Shown piece after piece: positions 1 to 5,912 of a stretch of 10,724 bases of DNA. The stretch's first letter is position 1; every line of letters starts with the position of its first letter. Made by a program: the position numbers and the translations under genes. The stretch is taken from assembly GCA_001805005.1 (NCBI GenBank), contig MHDO01000134.1:1-10724 (forward strand), given 5' to 3'. This stretch comes from Nitrospinae bacterium RIFCSPLOWO2_12_39_16 (GTDB lineage: Bacteria > Nitrospinota > Nitrospinia > UBA9942). The notes below the pieces were generated by a model. It was not told the DNA's origin. It saw only the letters and a program-made list of their open reading frames with translations, and searched no databases.

Positions 1-426
1 CTCTGTCTTGCCGCTGGCAGTAATTGGTTCAGCCTCTTTTTTCTTTTTAGCGGACACACTCTCTTTCTTTTTGGATTTCTGTTTCTTTTTTGCTGGAGCG
101 GTTTTAATTTCTTCAGGCTTTGCAATAACAGGCTCAGGGGGTTTAACAGGTTCTTCTATTGCAGGTAGAGGCGGCGGAGCAGGTTCTGCAGGCATTACTG
201 ATATATTCTGAATTGAGTCTTGAATAACCTTCTCTTTTTTTGGAAGTTCAACCAATCTGACATTATATGATTCAAAATAAATCCTTTTTTTTTCTGAGAG
301 AAGTCCGGGAGAAAACAGCAATGCGGCTATTATTATAGTATGAAAGATTATAGAAAATGCAAATGACTTCCCCATTTCAAAAGTGGTATCAAACTCGGCT
401 GTCTTTATTCTGTAATGAGTAACCAT
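1..426 (-). CDS. TolA/TonB-like energy transducer, N-terminal part (cut by window edge)
   Basis: The first 142 codons of a protein whose C-terminus lies beyond the left edge. A short cytoplasmic N-terminus is followed by one membrane anchor at about residues 21-43. Inside the anchor Ser25 and His29 are four residues apart, the Ser-x3-His signature of TolA and TonB that contacts TolQ or ExbB. After the anchor comes a Pro/Glu/Lys-rich stretch (about 80-142), as expected for the periplasm-spanning arm. The ATG follows the TAA of tolR with no gap, and AGAGGA inside the end of tolR can act as ribosome site, so translation is probably coupled. Position after tolQ and tolR favours a TolA role (envelope constriction, outer-membrane integrity). 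The C-terminal domain that would separate TolA from TonB is not in view, so the exact name stays open. Confidence 0.8.
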   Translation of the reverse strand, partial: MVTHYRIKTAEFDTTFEMGKSFAFSIIFHTIIIAALLFSPGLLSEKKRIYFESYNVRLVELPKKEKVIQDSIQNISVMPAEPAPPPLPAIEEPVKPPEPVIAKPEEIKTAPAKKKQKSKKKESVSAKKKKEAEPITASGKTE

Positions 427-834
427 TTATTCCTCTGCCTCTGTTACCATGTTCATCTTGTCAATTCCTGCATTTTTTATCTTTGACATGAGCTTTACAA
501 CGAATCCATAGGAGAGTTCTTTGTCTGCCCTCAGGAATATCTCTTTATCTGTCTTTCCCATGAATGCCTTTTTTAAGGCAGATTCAATTTCATCAAAGGA
601 GATTCTCCGCTCATTGAAATATATCTCCTGTTCCTTATTAGCGGTGATGATTGATTTTTCAATTACCTCAACATCCTTTGCCGGTTCTTTTGGCAGGTCA
701 ACATCAATACCCTTTTCCAATAAAGGGGTTGTTACCATGAATATTACCAACAGGACAAGCATTACATCTACAAAGGGAGTAACATTTATCTCTGAAAGGG
801 TGGTTGTTATTCTGCGGTGATTTTGTTCAGGCAT
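427..834 (-). CDS. tolR: TolR/ExbD-type biopolymer transport protein
   Basis: A 135-residue protein of usual TolR/ExbD length. The N-terminal core SEINVTPFVDVMLVLLVIF (14-32) holds the conserved Asp23 in the single membrane helix (about 22-38), which carries the proton path of the TolQR/ExbBD motor in this family. A periplasmic domain of about 95 residues follows. An in-frame GTG lies 18 nt upstream at 852, but the ATG at 834 gives the usual N-terminus and keeps the protein out of the inverted repeat at 847-930. No clear Shine-Dalgarno sequence precedes either start, which is unusual in this operon. TolR with TolQ uses the proton gradient to drive the TolA-like protein encoded directly downstream. 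The TolR rather than ExbD assignment rests on the neighbouring TolQ-like gene. Confidence 0.9.
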   Translation of the reverse strand: MPEQNHRRITTTLSEINVTPFVDVMLVLLVIFMVTTPLLEKGIDVDLPKEPAKDVEVIEKSIITANKEQEIYFNERRISFDEIESALKKAFMGKTDKEIFLRADKELSYGFVVKLMSKIKNAGIDKMNMVTEAEE

Positions 835-846
835 AGAAGAATATTT

Positions 847-930
847 AACCACAGATGAACACAGACAAATACAGATTTAAAAAGATTTTTAAAGGTTTTT
901 TTCTGTGTAAATCTATGTGTATCTGTGGTT
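847..930. repeat. Imperfect inverted repeat between tolQ and tolR
   Basis: The outer arms AACCACAGAT (847-856) and ATCTGTGGTT (921-930) are perfect 10-bp complements. The inner parts are built from further ACACAGA/ACAGATTT-like blocks that pair imperfectly around an AT-rich centre. It fills most of the tolQ-tolR gap, where the rest of the operon is tight. In architecture (CAGAT blocks as facing arms, T-rich loop) it resembles the elements at 5490-5616 and 8883-9012, but the sequence is a different family. It would fold as a long hairpin in the tol mRNA just upstream of tolR. Confidence 0.75.
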
Positions 931-948
931 TCAAAAGGTTTCTATCTT

Positions 949-1662
949 TCATTTTTTTACAAAATTCTTTTCAATCAATAACAGAAAGTCAAGTGTAAAA
1001 TTATCCATCTCGTTTGCTGTAACCCTTACCCTGTTTACAAAATGGTTGTAAAAGATGACTGCAGGAACTGCAGCGGCAAGGCCGGCGGCAGTGGCAATTA
1101 ATGCCTCTGATATTCCTGGTGCAACAACGGATATGCTTGCCGAACCCTTTGCGCCTATCCCCTGAAAGGATGTCATTACCCCCCACACTGTTCCGAAGAG
1201 TCCTATAAATGGGGCTGTGCTTCCTGTCGTTGCAAGAAAGGTAAGTGATTTTTCCAGTCGGGTTATCTCCTGCAATGTTGTCTGGGAGAGTATCCTGCCG
1301 ATATTGTCAAGACTTTCTATTACAACCTTCTTTCCTTCAGGCGGCTGTCCACCCGCGGCAGATGATTTTACGCTTGTTACTAATTCGTTATATCCTGCTA
1401 CAAAGAGTTTTGCCACAGGACTATTTTTTAAGTTCTTACCCACTGAAAATATATTTGCGAGGTTTCCTTTTTTAGAATATGCCTCGTAAAACTTTTCTGT
1501 TTCCTTTCTTGCCTGTCTTAATATCCTGATTTTTTTTATAATTATTGCCCATGAAATGATGGAAAAGAGCATGAGTATAAGTAACACAACCTTCCCCATC
1601 GGTCCGGCATGGGCAACCATTTCATATATACTCCCCTTAAAACCGTAATCAAATATTGACAT
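949..1662 (-). CDS. tolQ: TolQ/ExbB-type proton channel protein
   Basis: A 237-residue integral membrane protein matching TolQ in length and layout. Helix 1 is at about 22-43, a cytoplasmic stretch covers about 44-138, and two further helices lie at about 141-165 and 185-207. The diagnostic region is the 'TGSTAPFIGLFGTVWGVM' block (146-163) followed by 'VAPGISEALIATAAGLAA' (180-197), both typical of TolQ/ExbB. The early 'LLILMLFSIISWAII' segment and the length favour TolQ over ExbB. In the complex several TolQ subunits surround a TolR pair and use proton flow to move the TolA-like protein. The ATG gives the expected N-terminus (MSIFD...). The region before it, where a ribosome site would be, is occupied by 7-bp repeats (1672-1706) and holds no recognisable Shine-Dalgarno sequence. 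Confidence 0.92.
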   Translation of the reverse strand: MSIFDYGFKGSIYEMVAHAGPMGKVVLLILMLFSIISWAIIIKKIRILRQARKETEKFYEAYSKKGNLANIFSVGKNLKNSPVAKLFVAGYNELVTSVKSSAAGGQPPEGKKVVIESLDNIGRILSQTTLQEITRLEKSLTFLATTGSTAPFIGLFGTVWGVMTSFQGIGAKGSASISVVAPGISEALIATAAGLAAAVPAVIFYNHFVNRVRVTANEMDNFTLDFLLLIEKNFVKK

Positions 1663-1671
1663 AATTTATTA

Positions 1672-1706
1672 GCTGGTAGCTGATAGCTGATAGCTCATAG
1701 CTCGTA
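1672..1706. repeat. Five 7-bp tandem units (gctgata-like)
   Basis: Five consecutive heptamers GCTGGTA, GCTGATA, GCTGATA, GCTCATA and GCTCGTA. They cover the stop codon and last codons of the acetyltransferase gene and the untranslated gap before tolQ. Because seven is not a multiple of three, expansion or contraction would shift the end of the acetyltransferase and change the spacing to tolQ. Confidence 0.85.
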
Positions 1707-2144
1707 AATAAGTGCAGTTTCATCACAGGATGGAAACTTAGGGCACTTTACACAGTCACCCCATATCTTGTGGGGGAACTGTGCCTTGTCAACTATCTTA
1801 AATCCCATCTTTTCAAAGAATTTTGGCACGTATGTAAGCGTAAACACCTTTTTAATGCCCAGCTCCTTTGCCTCTCTCATGCATTCTCCGACAAGTTCAG
1901 AACCTATACCTTTTCTGCTGTTCTTTTCTTTTACTGCAAGAGACCTTATCTCTGCAAGGTCCTCCCAGTCAATATGTAGTGACGATATTCCTACAATCTC
2001 ACCGTCAATTTCATATACAATAAAATCCCTGATATTCTCATAAAGTTCATTTATTGAACGGTAGAGCATCTCGCCTCTCTCTGCATAAAAATTTATTAGA
2101 GAGATAATCCCTTTCGCATCTTTTATCAATGCCTTTCTTATCAT
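1695..2144 (-). CDS. Short GNAT N-acetyltransferase, probably glutamate N-acetyltransferase (NAGS)
   Basis: A 149-residue single-domain GNAT protein. The acetyl-CoA loop is 'SRKGIGSELV' (76-85) after the usual beta-strand 'EIRSLAVKEK' (65-74). The canonical Gln/Arg position of the loop is Ser76, with Arg77 next to it. The C-terminal 'YVPKFFEKMGFKIV' (105-118) and a cysteine-rich tail, Cys131-x2-Cys134-x5-Cys140 in 'CVKCPKFPSC', resemble the short stand-alone N-acetylglutamate synthases reported in several bacterial groups, which open arginine synthesis by acetylating glutamate. No other arg gene is visible, so substrate is inferred from family resemblance. It is the first gene of the tol operon, about 44 nt from the predicted promoter start. 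AAAGGA at 2157-2162 is a plausible but distant (12 nt) ribosome site. The stop codon lies inside a heptamer repeat. Confidence 0.75.
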   Translation of the reverse strand: MIRKALIKDAKGIISLINFYAERGEMLYRSINELYENIRDFIVYEIDGEIVGISSLHIDWEDLAEIRSLAVKEKNSRKGIGSELVGECMREAKELGIKKVFTLTYVPKFFEKMGFKIVDKAQFPHKIWGDCVKCPKFPSCDETALIYEL

Positions 2145-2358
2145 CTGTCTAAATTTTCCTTTATTGAGATTTTATCATAAAAAATGTAGAGTGCAATATA
2201 TACTCTCTGATTTTTATTGTCAATAAAATAGGCATAAGACAAAAAACTATTGACCACCTCAGCCCCTCTTTTTGAAAATATAAAAGATTTCTTAAAAATA
2301 TCTGAAAATTAAAGCTTCCTAAATGATGGTTTACAGTTTATAATCTGGGTTAATAGCC
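2145..2358. other. Divergent intergenic region
   Basis: An AT-rich gap of 214 bp between the acetyltransferase (minus) and tonB (plus). It holds the strong minus-strand promoter. For tonB, a TATAAT at 2339-2344 with only a weak -35 (TTCCTA, 2316-2321, spacing 17) is the best candidate. This would start transcription about 8 nt before the tonB ATG, leaving almost no leader, and no Shine-Dalgarno sequence is seen there. No RNA gene or ORF of note was recognised. Confidence 0.5.
2195..2223 (-). promoter_or_regulatory. Sigma70-type promoter of the GNAT-tolQRA operon
   Basis: On the minus strand TTGACA (2218-2223) and TATATT (2195-2200) are separated by exactly 17 bp, close to the sigma70 consensus. 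The expected transcription start is about 2188, giving a leader of some 44 nt. A small inverted repeat, AGAGT (2188-2192) and ACTCT (2202-2206), brackets the -10 box and could be an operator. Confidence 0.75.
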
Positions 2359-3099
2359 ATGGGCCAATATAGTCTCACAATATTTGTTGGATTATCATTT
2401 TTTATACATATAGCATTTATTGCATCTACATCCTATTATTCTTTTGAGGGCAGAAAAGAGCCCCCCTTTCGTGTCAGATTGATTGAGATTCCGTATATTA
2501 AGGAAAATTCTATTCCTGTTCAAAAGACTTATTCATCCGAGCCTGCAGGAAGTGCAGAAAAGAGAGAAGATAATAGAAATACTCTTAAGACATCGGAAAC
2601 TTCAGAGAAAGAAGCAAATAGTCTTAAGGGTATAGACACATCTAAATCAAAAATTAAGAGCAATGATGCTCCTGTGCCTGATAATCTTAAGAAATCATTT
2701 CAGAATTTAAAATCAGATAAGCCAAAGGTAGAAACAGAGCCAAAGAATTATGACTTTGATGCTGACCCAATACCCCTTGATACTAAAGAAATTAAATACA
2801 ACTCATATTTTGATTCCATAAAAAAGAAAATCAGCTCTGTATGGAAATACCCTGATGAGGCAATGTCACGGGGGATAAATGGAAGCGTTGTGCTTAGATT
2901 TTCCATATCAAGGGATGGCGTACTTCTTGATACAAAGCTTCTCAGCTCAGCAGATTATAAGGTGTTGGATGATGAAGCGGTCAGGGCAGTAAAAACAGCC
3001 GCACCGTTTGATAAATTTCCTGATAATATAGATAAAAACCAGCTTAATATAGTTGCAACCTTTTCTTACAAGCCATCTTTTATTAGCGACTTCCCATAG
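2359..3099 (+). CDS. TonB-family energy transducer
   Basis: A complete 246-residue protein. Residues 7-27 form the single N-terminal membrane anchor with Ser13-x3-His17, the TonB/TolA signature that couples to ExbB/TolQ. A charged, probably disordered Ser/Lys/Glu-rich linker covers about 45-145. The C-terminal TonB domain (about 150-238) shows the usual pattern: 'WKYPDEAMSRGINGSVVLRF' (162-181), 'DGVLL', a 'LLSS...LDDEAVRAV' helix and 'APFDKFP' (215-221). Such proteins span the periplasm and transmit energy to outer-membrane receptors or act as TolA. No ExbBD pair lies beside it, so the divergent TolQR motor is a possible partner. The ATG is the first start after an in-frame stop at 2341. It has no real ribosome site, only GGG at 2347-2349. 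Confidence 0.87.
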   Translation: MGQYSLTIFVGLSFFIHIAFIASTSYYSFEGRKEPPFRVRLIEIPYIKENSIPVQKTYSSEPAGSAEKREDNRNTLKTSETSEKEANSLKGIDTSKSKIKSNDAPVPDNLKKSFQNLKSDKPKVETEPKNYDFDADPIPLDTKEIKYNSYFDSIKKKISSVWKYPDEAMSRGINGSVVLRFSISRDGVLLDTKLLSSADYKVLDDEAVRAVKTAAPFDKFPDNIDKNQLNIVATFSYKPSFISDFP

Positions 3100-3165
3100 A
3101 TACCCCATCTTAAGGCAAATTGTCTTGACAGAAGATGAATTTGTATGTTACTAAAAACAGTAATT

Positions 3166-3846
3166 ATGGGTAATATAGCTGCCAATATTAAAGGCATCAT
3201 TCATAAAATAAAATTGGCGGCTGAAAGGGTTGGAAGAAAAGAAGAATCAGTAGAATTAGTTGCCGTTACAAAGACAGTTGATGTTTCAAAAATTAAAGAG
3301 GCAATAAGGGCAGGCATAAAAATTATTGGTGAAAATAGGGTTCAGGAGGCAAGGGAAAAATTTAAGGATATTGGAAAAGAAGTTGAGTGGCATCTGATAG
3401 GGCATCTCCAGACAAATAAAGTCAAATACATCTTTGATATCTTTAGTCTTATTCATTCGGTGGACAGTCTTCTACTGTCAGAGGAGATTCAGAGGAGGGC
3501 GGAGAATAAAGGATTAGAGACAGATATTTTAATTGAGGTAAACCTCTCAGGGGAAAAGACAAAATTCGGCATATTACCTGAAAAGGCTATTAATTTTGTT
3601 AAGGATATATCAAGGTTTAAAAATATAAATATTATGGGGCTGATGACAATTCCTCCTTTTTCAGAATCTCCTGAGGATTCAAGAAAATATTTCAAGATGC
3701 TCAGGATGTTGAGAGATGATATACAAAAGGAAGGAATAGAGATGAAAGAGCTTTCCATGGGGATGTCAAATGATTTTGAGGCGGCTGTTGAAGAGGGGGC
3801 TACAATGGTGAGAATAGGAACGGCAATATTTGGGGAGAGAAGATGA
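3166..3846 (+). CDS. yggS: YggS/PROSC-family PLP homeostasis protein
   Basis: A 226-residue protein of the alanine-racemase-like TIM-barrel family (YggS, YlmE, PROSC). These bind pyridoxal phosphate and keep its level balanced, and have no established enzyme activity. The PLP lysine is Lys36 in 'LVAVTKTV'. Other family blocks are 'GENRVQEAREKF', 'WHLIGHLQTNKVK' and the phosphate-binding end 'LSMGMSNDFEAAVEEG' with 'VRIGTAIFGER'. An in-frame ATG at 3145 would add seven residues, but the start at 3166 gives the family's normal N-terminus. Neither has a clear ribosome site. The stop overlaps the proC start (ATGA), so the two are co-translated. In many bacteria yggS lies beside proC and yggT, as here. 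Confidence 0.93.
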   Translation: MGNIAANIKGIIHKIKLAAERVGRKEESVELVAVTKTVDVSKIKEAIRAGIKIIGENRVQEAREKFKDIGKEVEWHLIGHLQTNKVKYIFDIFSLIHSVDSLLLSEEIQRRAENKGLETDILIEVNLSGEKTKFGILPEKAINFVKDISRFKNINIMGLMTIPPFSESPEDSRKYFKMLRMLRDDIQKEGIEMKELSMGMSNDFEAAVEEGATMVRIGTAIFGERR

Positions 3847-4667
3847 GGTATCAGATAGATAAAAAGATAGCCTTTATAGGTTCTGGCAATATGGGCGAGG
3901 CGCTGATAAAGGGGATAACAGGTGCAGGGGTCTTTAAAAATAAAGATATAACTGTTACAGATATAAGAAGAGAGAGGCTTGAACATATAAGGAGGCTATA
4001 CAAAGTTAATATTACTGCCGATAACAGAGATGTTGTAAAGAAAGCTGATATAATAATCCTTTCTGTAAAGCCTCAGATAATAGCAAAGGTTGTAAAGGAG
4101 GTAAAAGACTTAGTTGACAGGAAGAAGCTGATAATTACTATTGCAGCAGGTGTAACTATAAATTCAATTCAGGATATGCTTGGGAAGAAGGCAAGAATAG
4201 TAAGAGTAATGCCGAATACACCTGCAATAGTTCGGGAAGGGGTATCTGCAATAGCCTCTGGCAATGCCGCATCAGAAGTGGATATTAAAATGGCAGAGAA
4301 GATATTTAATGCTGTCGGCAGGACTGTAATTGTGGAGGAATCAATGATGGATGCAGTTACAGGATTAAGCGGCAGCGGCCCTGCCTATGTGTTTTTAATT
4401 ATTGAGTCATTAACAGATGCAGGTGTAAATATGGGATTGCCAAGGGATGTGTCAAAGTTATTATCTATTCAGACTATTCTTGGCTCGGCAAAACTTGCCC
4501 TTGATACAGGTGAGCATCCAGGCAAACTGAAAGATATGGTTACTTCTCCCGGCGGGACAACAATTGCAGGACTCCATGCATTAGAGGATGGGGGTTTAAG
4601 GGCGGCATTAATCAATGCAGTGGAGGCAGCTGCAAAAAGGTCGGAGGAGTTGGGGAAGAAGGGATAA
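3843..4667 (+). CDS. proC: Pyrroline-5-carboxylate reductase
   Basis: A 274-residue enzyme catalysing the last step of proline synthesis, NAD(P)H-dependent reduction of pyrroline-5-carboxylate, in the cytoplasm. The Rossmann motif Gly13-x-Gly15-Asn-Met-Gly18 lies in 'AFIGSGNMGEAL'. Further family blocks are 'VRVMPNTPA' (catalytic-domain entry), 'GLSGSGPAYVFLIIESL' and the C-terminal signature 'MVTSPGGTTIAGLHALEDGG' that forms the dimer and active site. Length is normal and the frame is intact. The start overlaps the yggS stop by ATGA, and GGGGAGAG in the end of yggS is a good ribosome site. yggT follows after 2 nt. Confidence 0.96.
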   Translation: MRYQIDKKIAFIGSGNMGEALIKGITGAGVFKNKDITVTDIRRERLEHIRRLYKVNITADNRDVVKKADIIILSVKPQIIAKVVKEVKDLVDRKKLIITIAAGVTINSIQDMLGKKARIVRVMPNTPAIVREGVSAIASGNAASEVDIKMAEKIFNAVGRTVIVEESMMDAVTGLSGSGPAYVFLIIESLTDAGVNMGLPRDVSKLLSIQTILGSAKLALDTGEHPGKLKDMVTSPGGTTIAGLHALEDGGLRAALINAVEAAAKRSEELGKKG

Positions 4668-4669
4668 AA

Positions 4670-4969
4670 ATGTTCATATTCGGAAATTTAATAAGTGCGA
4701 TTGCAAGGGTGCTGGATATAATCCTGAATATATATATGTGGATTATAATCATAAGGGCGCTCATCTCATGGGTTAATCCTGACCCCTATAACCCCATTGT
4801 CCAGTTTCTTTACAGGGTTACCGAGCCGGTCTTATCGCCAATCCGTAGACTAATTCCTGCTTATGCAACAGGGATAGATTTTTCACCGATAATTGTGTTT
4901 CTTATAATTATGTTTCTCCAGAGTTTTCTCGTTTCAACCCTGATGCAAATGGCAGTCAGATTACATTAA
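4670..4969 (+). CDS. yggT: YggT/YlmG-family membrane protein
   Basis: A 99-residue inner-membrane protein with two hydrophobic segments, about 12-34 and 71-93. Between them lies the family block 'RALISWVNPDPYNPIVQFLY' (29-48) followed by 'RVTEPVLSPIRRLIP' (49-63). YggT/YlmG proteins are linked to cell division, osmotic tolerance and, in plastids, nucleoid distribution and membrane assembly, but the biochemical role is not settled. It begins 2 nt after the proC stop, so it is surely in the same transcript. The 54-nt gap to divIVA holds a perfect inverted repeat. Confidence 0.9.
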   Translation: MFIFGNLISAIARVLDIILNIYMWIIIIRALISWVNPDPYNPIVQFLYRVTEPVLSPIRRLIPAYATGIDFSPIIVFLIIMFLQSFLVSTLMQMAVRLH

Positions 4970-4974
4970 ATATA

Positions 4975-4996
4975 GAACACAAATTCATTTGTGTTC
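4975..4996. repeat. Perfect 10-bp inverted repeat before divIVA
   Basis: GAACACAAAT (4975-4984) and ATTTGTGTTC (4987-4996) are exact complements around a 2-nt centre. As RNA this gives a 9-bp stem with a 4-nt loop, 13 nt upstream of the divIVA Shine-Dalgarno site. It has low GC and no following T-run, so it is not a typical terminator. It may be a dimeric-protein operator or a transcript-processing or stability hairpin. Confidence 0.8.
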
Positions 4997-5008
4997 AAGA
5001 GTGCAGCT

Positions 5009-5014
5009 GGAGGT
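5009..5014 (+). promoter_or_regulatory. Shine-Dalgarno site that sets the divIVA start
   Basis: GGAGGT lies 9 nt before ATG 5024. It decides this start over the in-frame GTG at 4991, which falls inside the right arm of the 4975-4996 palindrome and has no ribosome site. Confidence 0.85.
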
Positions 5015-5023
5015 AATGTTAAG

Positions 5024-5485
5024 ATGAAAATATCGCCTATGGATGTGAAACAGCAGCAGTTTAAGCTCAAGTTCAGAGGTTTTGATATTGAGGAGGTGGA
5101 CAGTTATTTGGAGTTGATTGCCAATGAACTTGAAGAGCTGAACAAAGAAAACGAGACAATAAAAGCTGAATTGAAAAAGGTGGAACAGGAAATTGAGGAA
5201 TATAAGAAGGCAGAAAATGATTTTAGAAAGGTAATTGCATCGGCTCAGGATTTTAAGAGGGATGCGATTGAAAAGGCAAATCAGGAATCTCAGATTATTA
5301 TAAAACAGTCAGAGATAAAGGCAAAGGAGATACTTAAAGGGACAGAGGAAAAGCTCTTCAAGTTGGAAAAGGATATTGCAGAACTGAAGTCTACGAAAAT
5401 GCAGTTTGAGGTACAAATGAGGGCAGTAATAGAAAACCACCTGAAGCTTATGGATATAATGAAACAGGAGGAAGGGAAGAAATAA
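5024..5485 (+). CDS. divIVA: DivIVA-domain protein
   Basis: A 153-residue cytoplasmic coiled-coil protein. The N-terminal membrane-binding DivIVA domain is seen in 'MKISPMDVKQQQFKLKFRGF' (1-20) followed by 'DIEEVDSYLELIANELEEL'. The rest (about 35-150) is almost continuous charged heptad-like sequence with few prolines, forming the coiled coil. DivIVA proteins recognise curved membrane at poles or septa and recruit partners. The classic ones are Gram-positive, but short homologues in this same gene order occur in several diderm lineages. Following yggS and yggT it reproduces part of the ylmE-ylmG-divIVA arrangement of Gram-positive division clusters, although sepF and ylmH are absent here and proC is present. 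An inverted-repeat element follows the stop. Confidence 0.88.
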   Translation: MKISPMDVKQQQFKLKFRGFDIEEVDSYLELIANELEELNKENETIKAELKKVEQEIEEYKKAENDFRKVIASAQDFKRDAIEKANQESQIIIKQSEIKAKEILKGTEEKLFKLEKDIAELKSTKMQFEVQMRAVIENHLKLMDIMKQEEGKK

Positions 5486-5489
5486 GATT

Positions 5490-5616
5490 ATTTTTGTTCA
5501 TGAAAAGGAAATTATATATCCGCAGATTACGCAGATTATCGCAGATTAAAACAAGATATTTTTTTAAAATCTGTGTAATCTGCGTAATCTGCGGATTGAT
5601 CAGGTTTTTGTTTATG
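5490..5616 (+). repeat. Palindromic dispersed element, copy A
   Basis: Facing arms 5519-5547 and 5568-5595 are made of CGCAGATTA-type units. The outer 20 bp match exactly and the next 8-9 bp are nearly complementary, around a roughly 20-nt T-rich loop. Conserved flanks extend the element: TTTTTGTTCATG at the left end and TTTTTGTTTATG at the right. The reverse complement of 8883-9012 matches this element along its whole length, including flanks. It lies between divIVA and the DUF167 gene. Confidence 0.88.
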
Positions 5617-5631
5617 TTTGAATTGTGTTAA
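5500..5631 (+). other. Repeat-encoded 43-codon reading frame (probably not a real gene)
   Basis: An ATG at 5500 opens 43 codons through the palindromic element to TAA 5629-5631, past the GTG start of the DUF167 gene at 5625. The product would be very basic at the N-terminus and Cys/Ile-rich afterwards. The inverted copy at 8883-9012 keeps the same frame on its own strand, with its two small insertions adding up to 3 nt. No ribosome site is present. It may be a by-product of the repeat sequence, or it could act in translational coupling to DUF167. Confidence 0.25.
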
Positions 5632-5912
5632 ATCTAAAGGAAGATAAAAATGGTGTTGTATTTACTGTAAAGGTCCAGCCCCGCTCATCAAAGAATGAAA
5701 TCTGCGGTATATATGGAGATGCAGTAAAAATAAAACTCACATCACCGCCTGTAGAAGGAGAGGCAAACGAAAGTCTGATAAATTTTCTTTCAAAGAGCCT
5801 CAATATAAGCAAAGGGCAGATAGAGATAATAGGTGGGCACAAAAGTAAAAACAAGTTGATAAAAATGAGAGGTGTTAAAAGAGAAAGGATTGAGGAGTGT
5901 TTAAAACAGTAG
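5625..5912 (+). CDS. DUF167/YggU-family protein
   Basis: A 95-residue cytoplasmic protein with all the family blocks: 'VVFTVKVQPRSSKNEI' (11-26), 'VKIKLTSPPVEGEANESLI' (34-52) and 'IIGGHKSKNKLIKMRG' (68-83). The fold is known in the family (YggU and relatives), but the function is not. An in-frame TGA at 5619 leaves GTG 5625 as the first usable start, with no ribosome site. The start lies just downstream of a repeat element and inside the end of a 43-codon frame whose stop is at 5629-5631. In other genomes this family often follows yggT, so its place here is natural. The last 16 nt overlap the start of the downstream isomerase gene. Confidence 0.85.
   Translation: MLNLKEDKNGVVFTVKVQPRSSKNEICGIYGDAVKIKLTSPPVEGEANESLINFLSKSLNISKGQIEIIGGHKSKNKLIKMRGVKRERIEECLKQ

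Noticed and set aside
835..852. GTG at 852 as tolR start
   Set aside because: It would extend TolR into the inverted repeat. The ATG at 834 gives the normal N-terminus.
3125..3130. Perfect TTGACA as -35 box for yggS
   Set aside because: At 17 or 18 bp spacing only TTACTA or TACTAA is found, neither a convincing -10. It could be a weak promoter, but support is too thin.
3489..3986. Minus-strand open frame of 165 codons
   Set aside because: It is antisense to the clearly recognisable yggS and proC genes and has no recognisable protein features of its own.
5519..5595. Hairpin of copy A as a rho-independent terminator for divIVA
   Set aside because: The stem is long, but no T-run follows the right arm (GATCAGG comes first). 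The repeat explains the structure, although some effect on transcription cannot be excluded.
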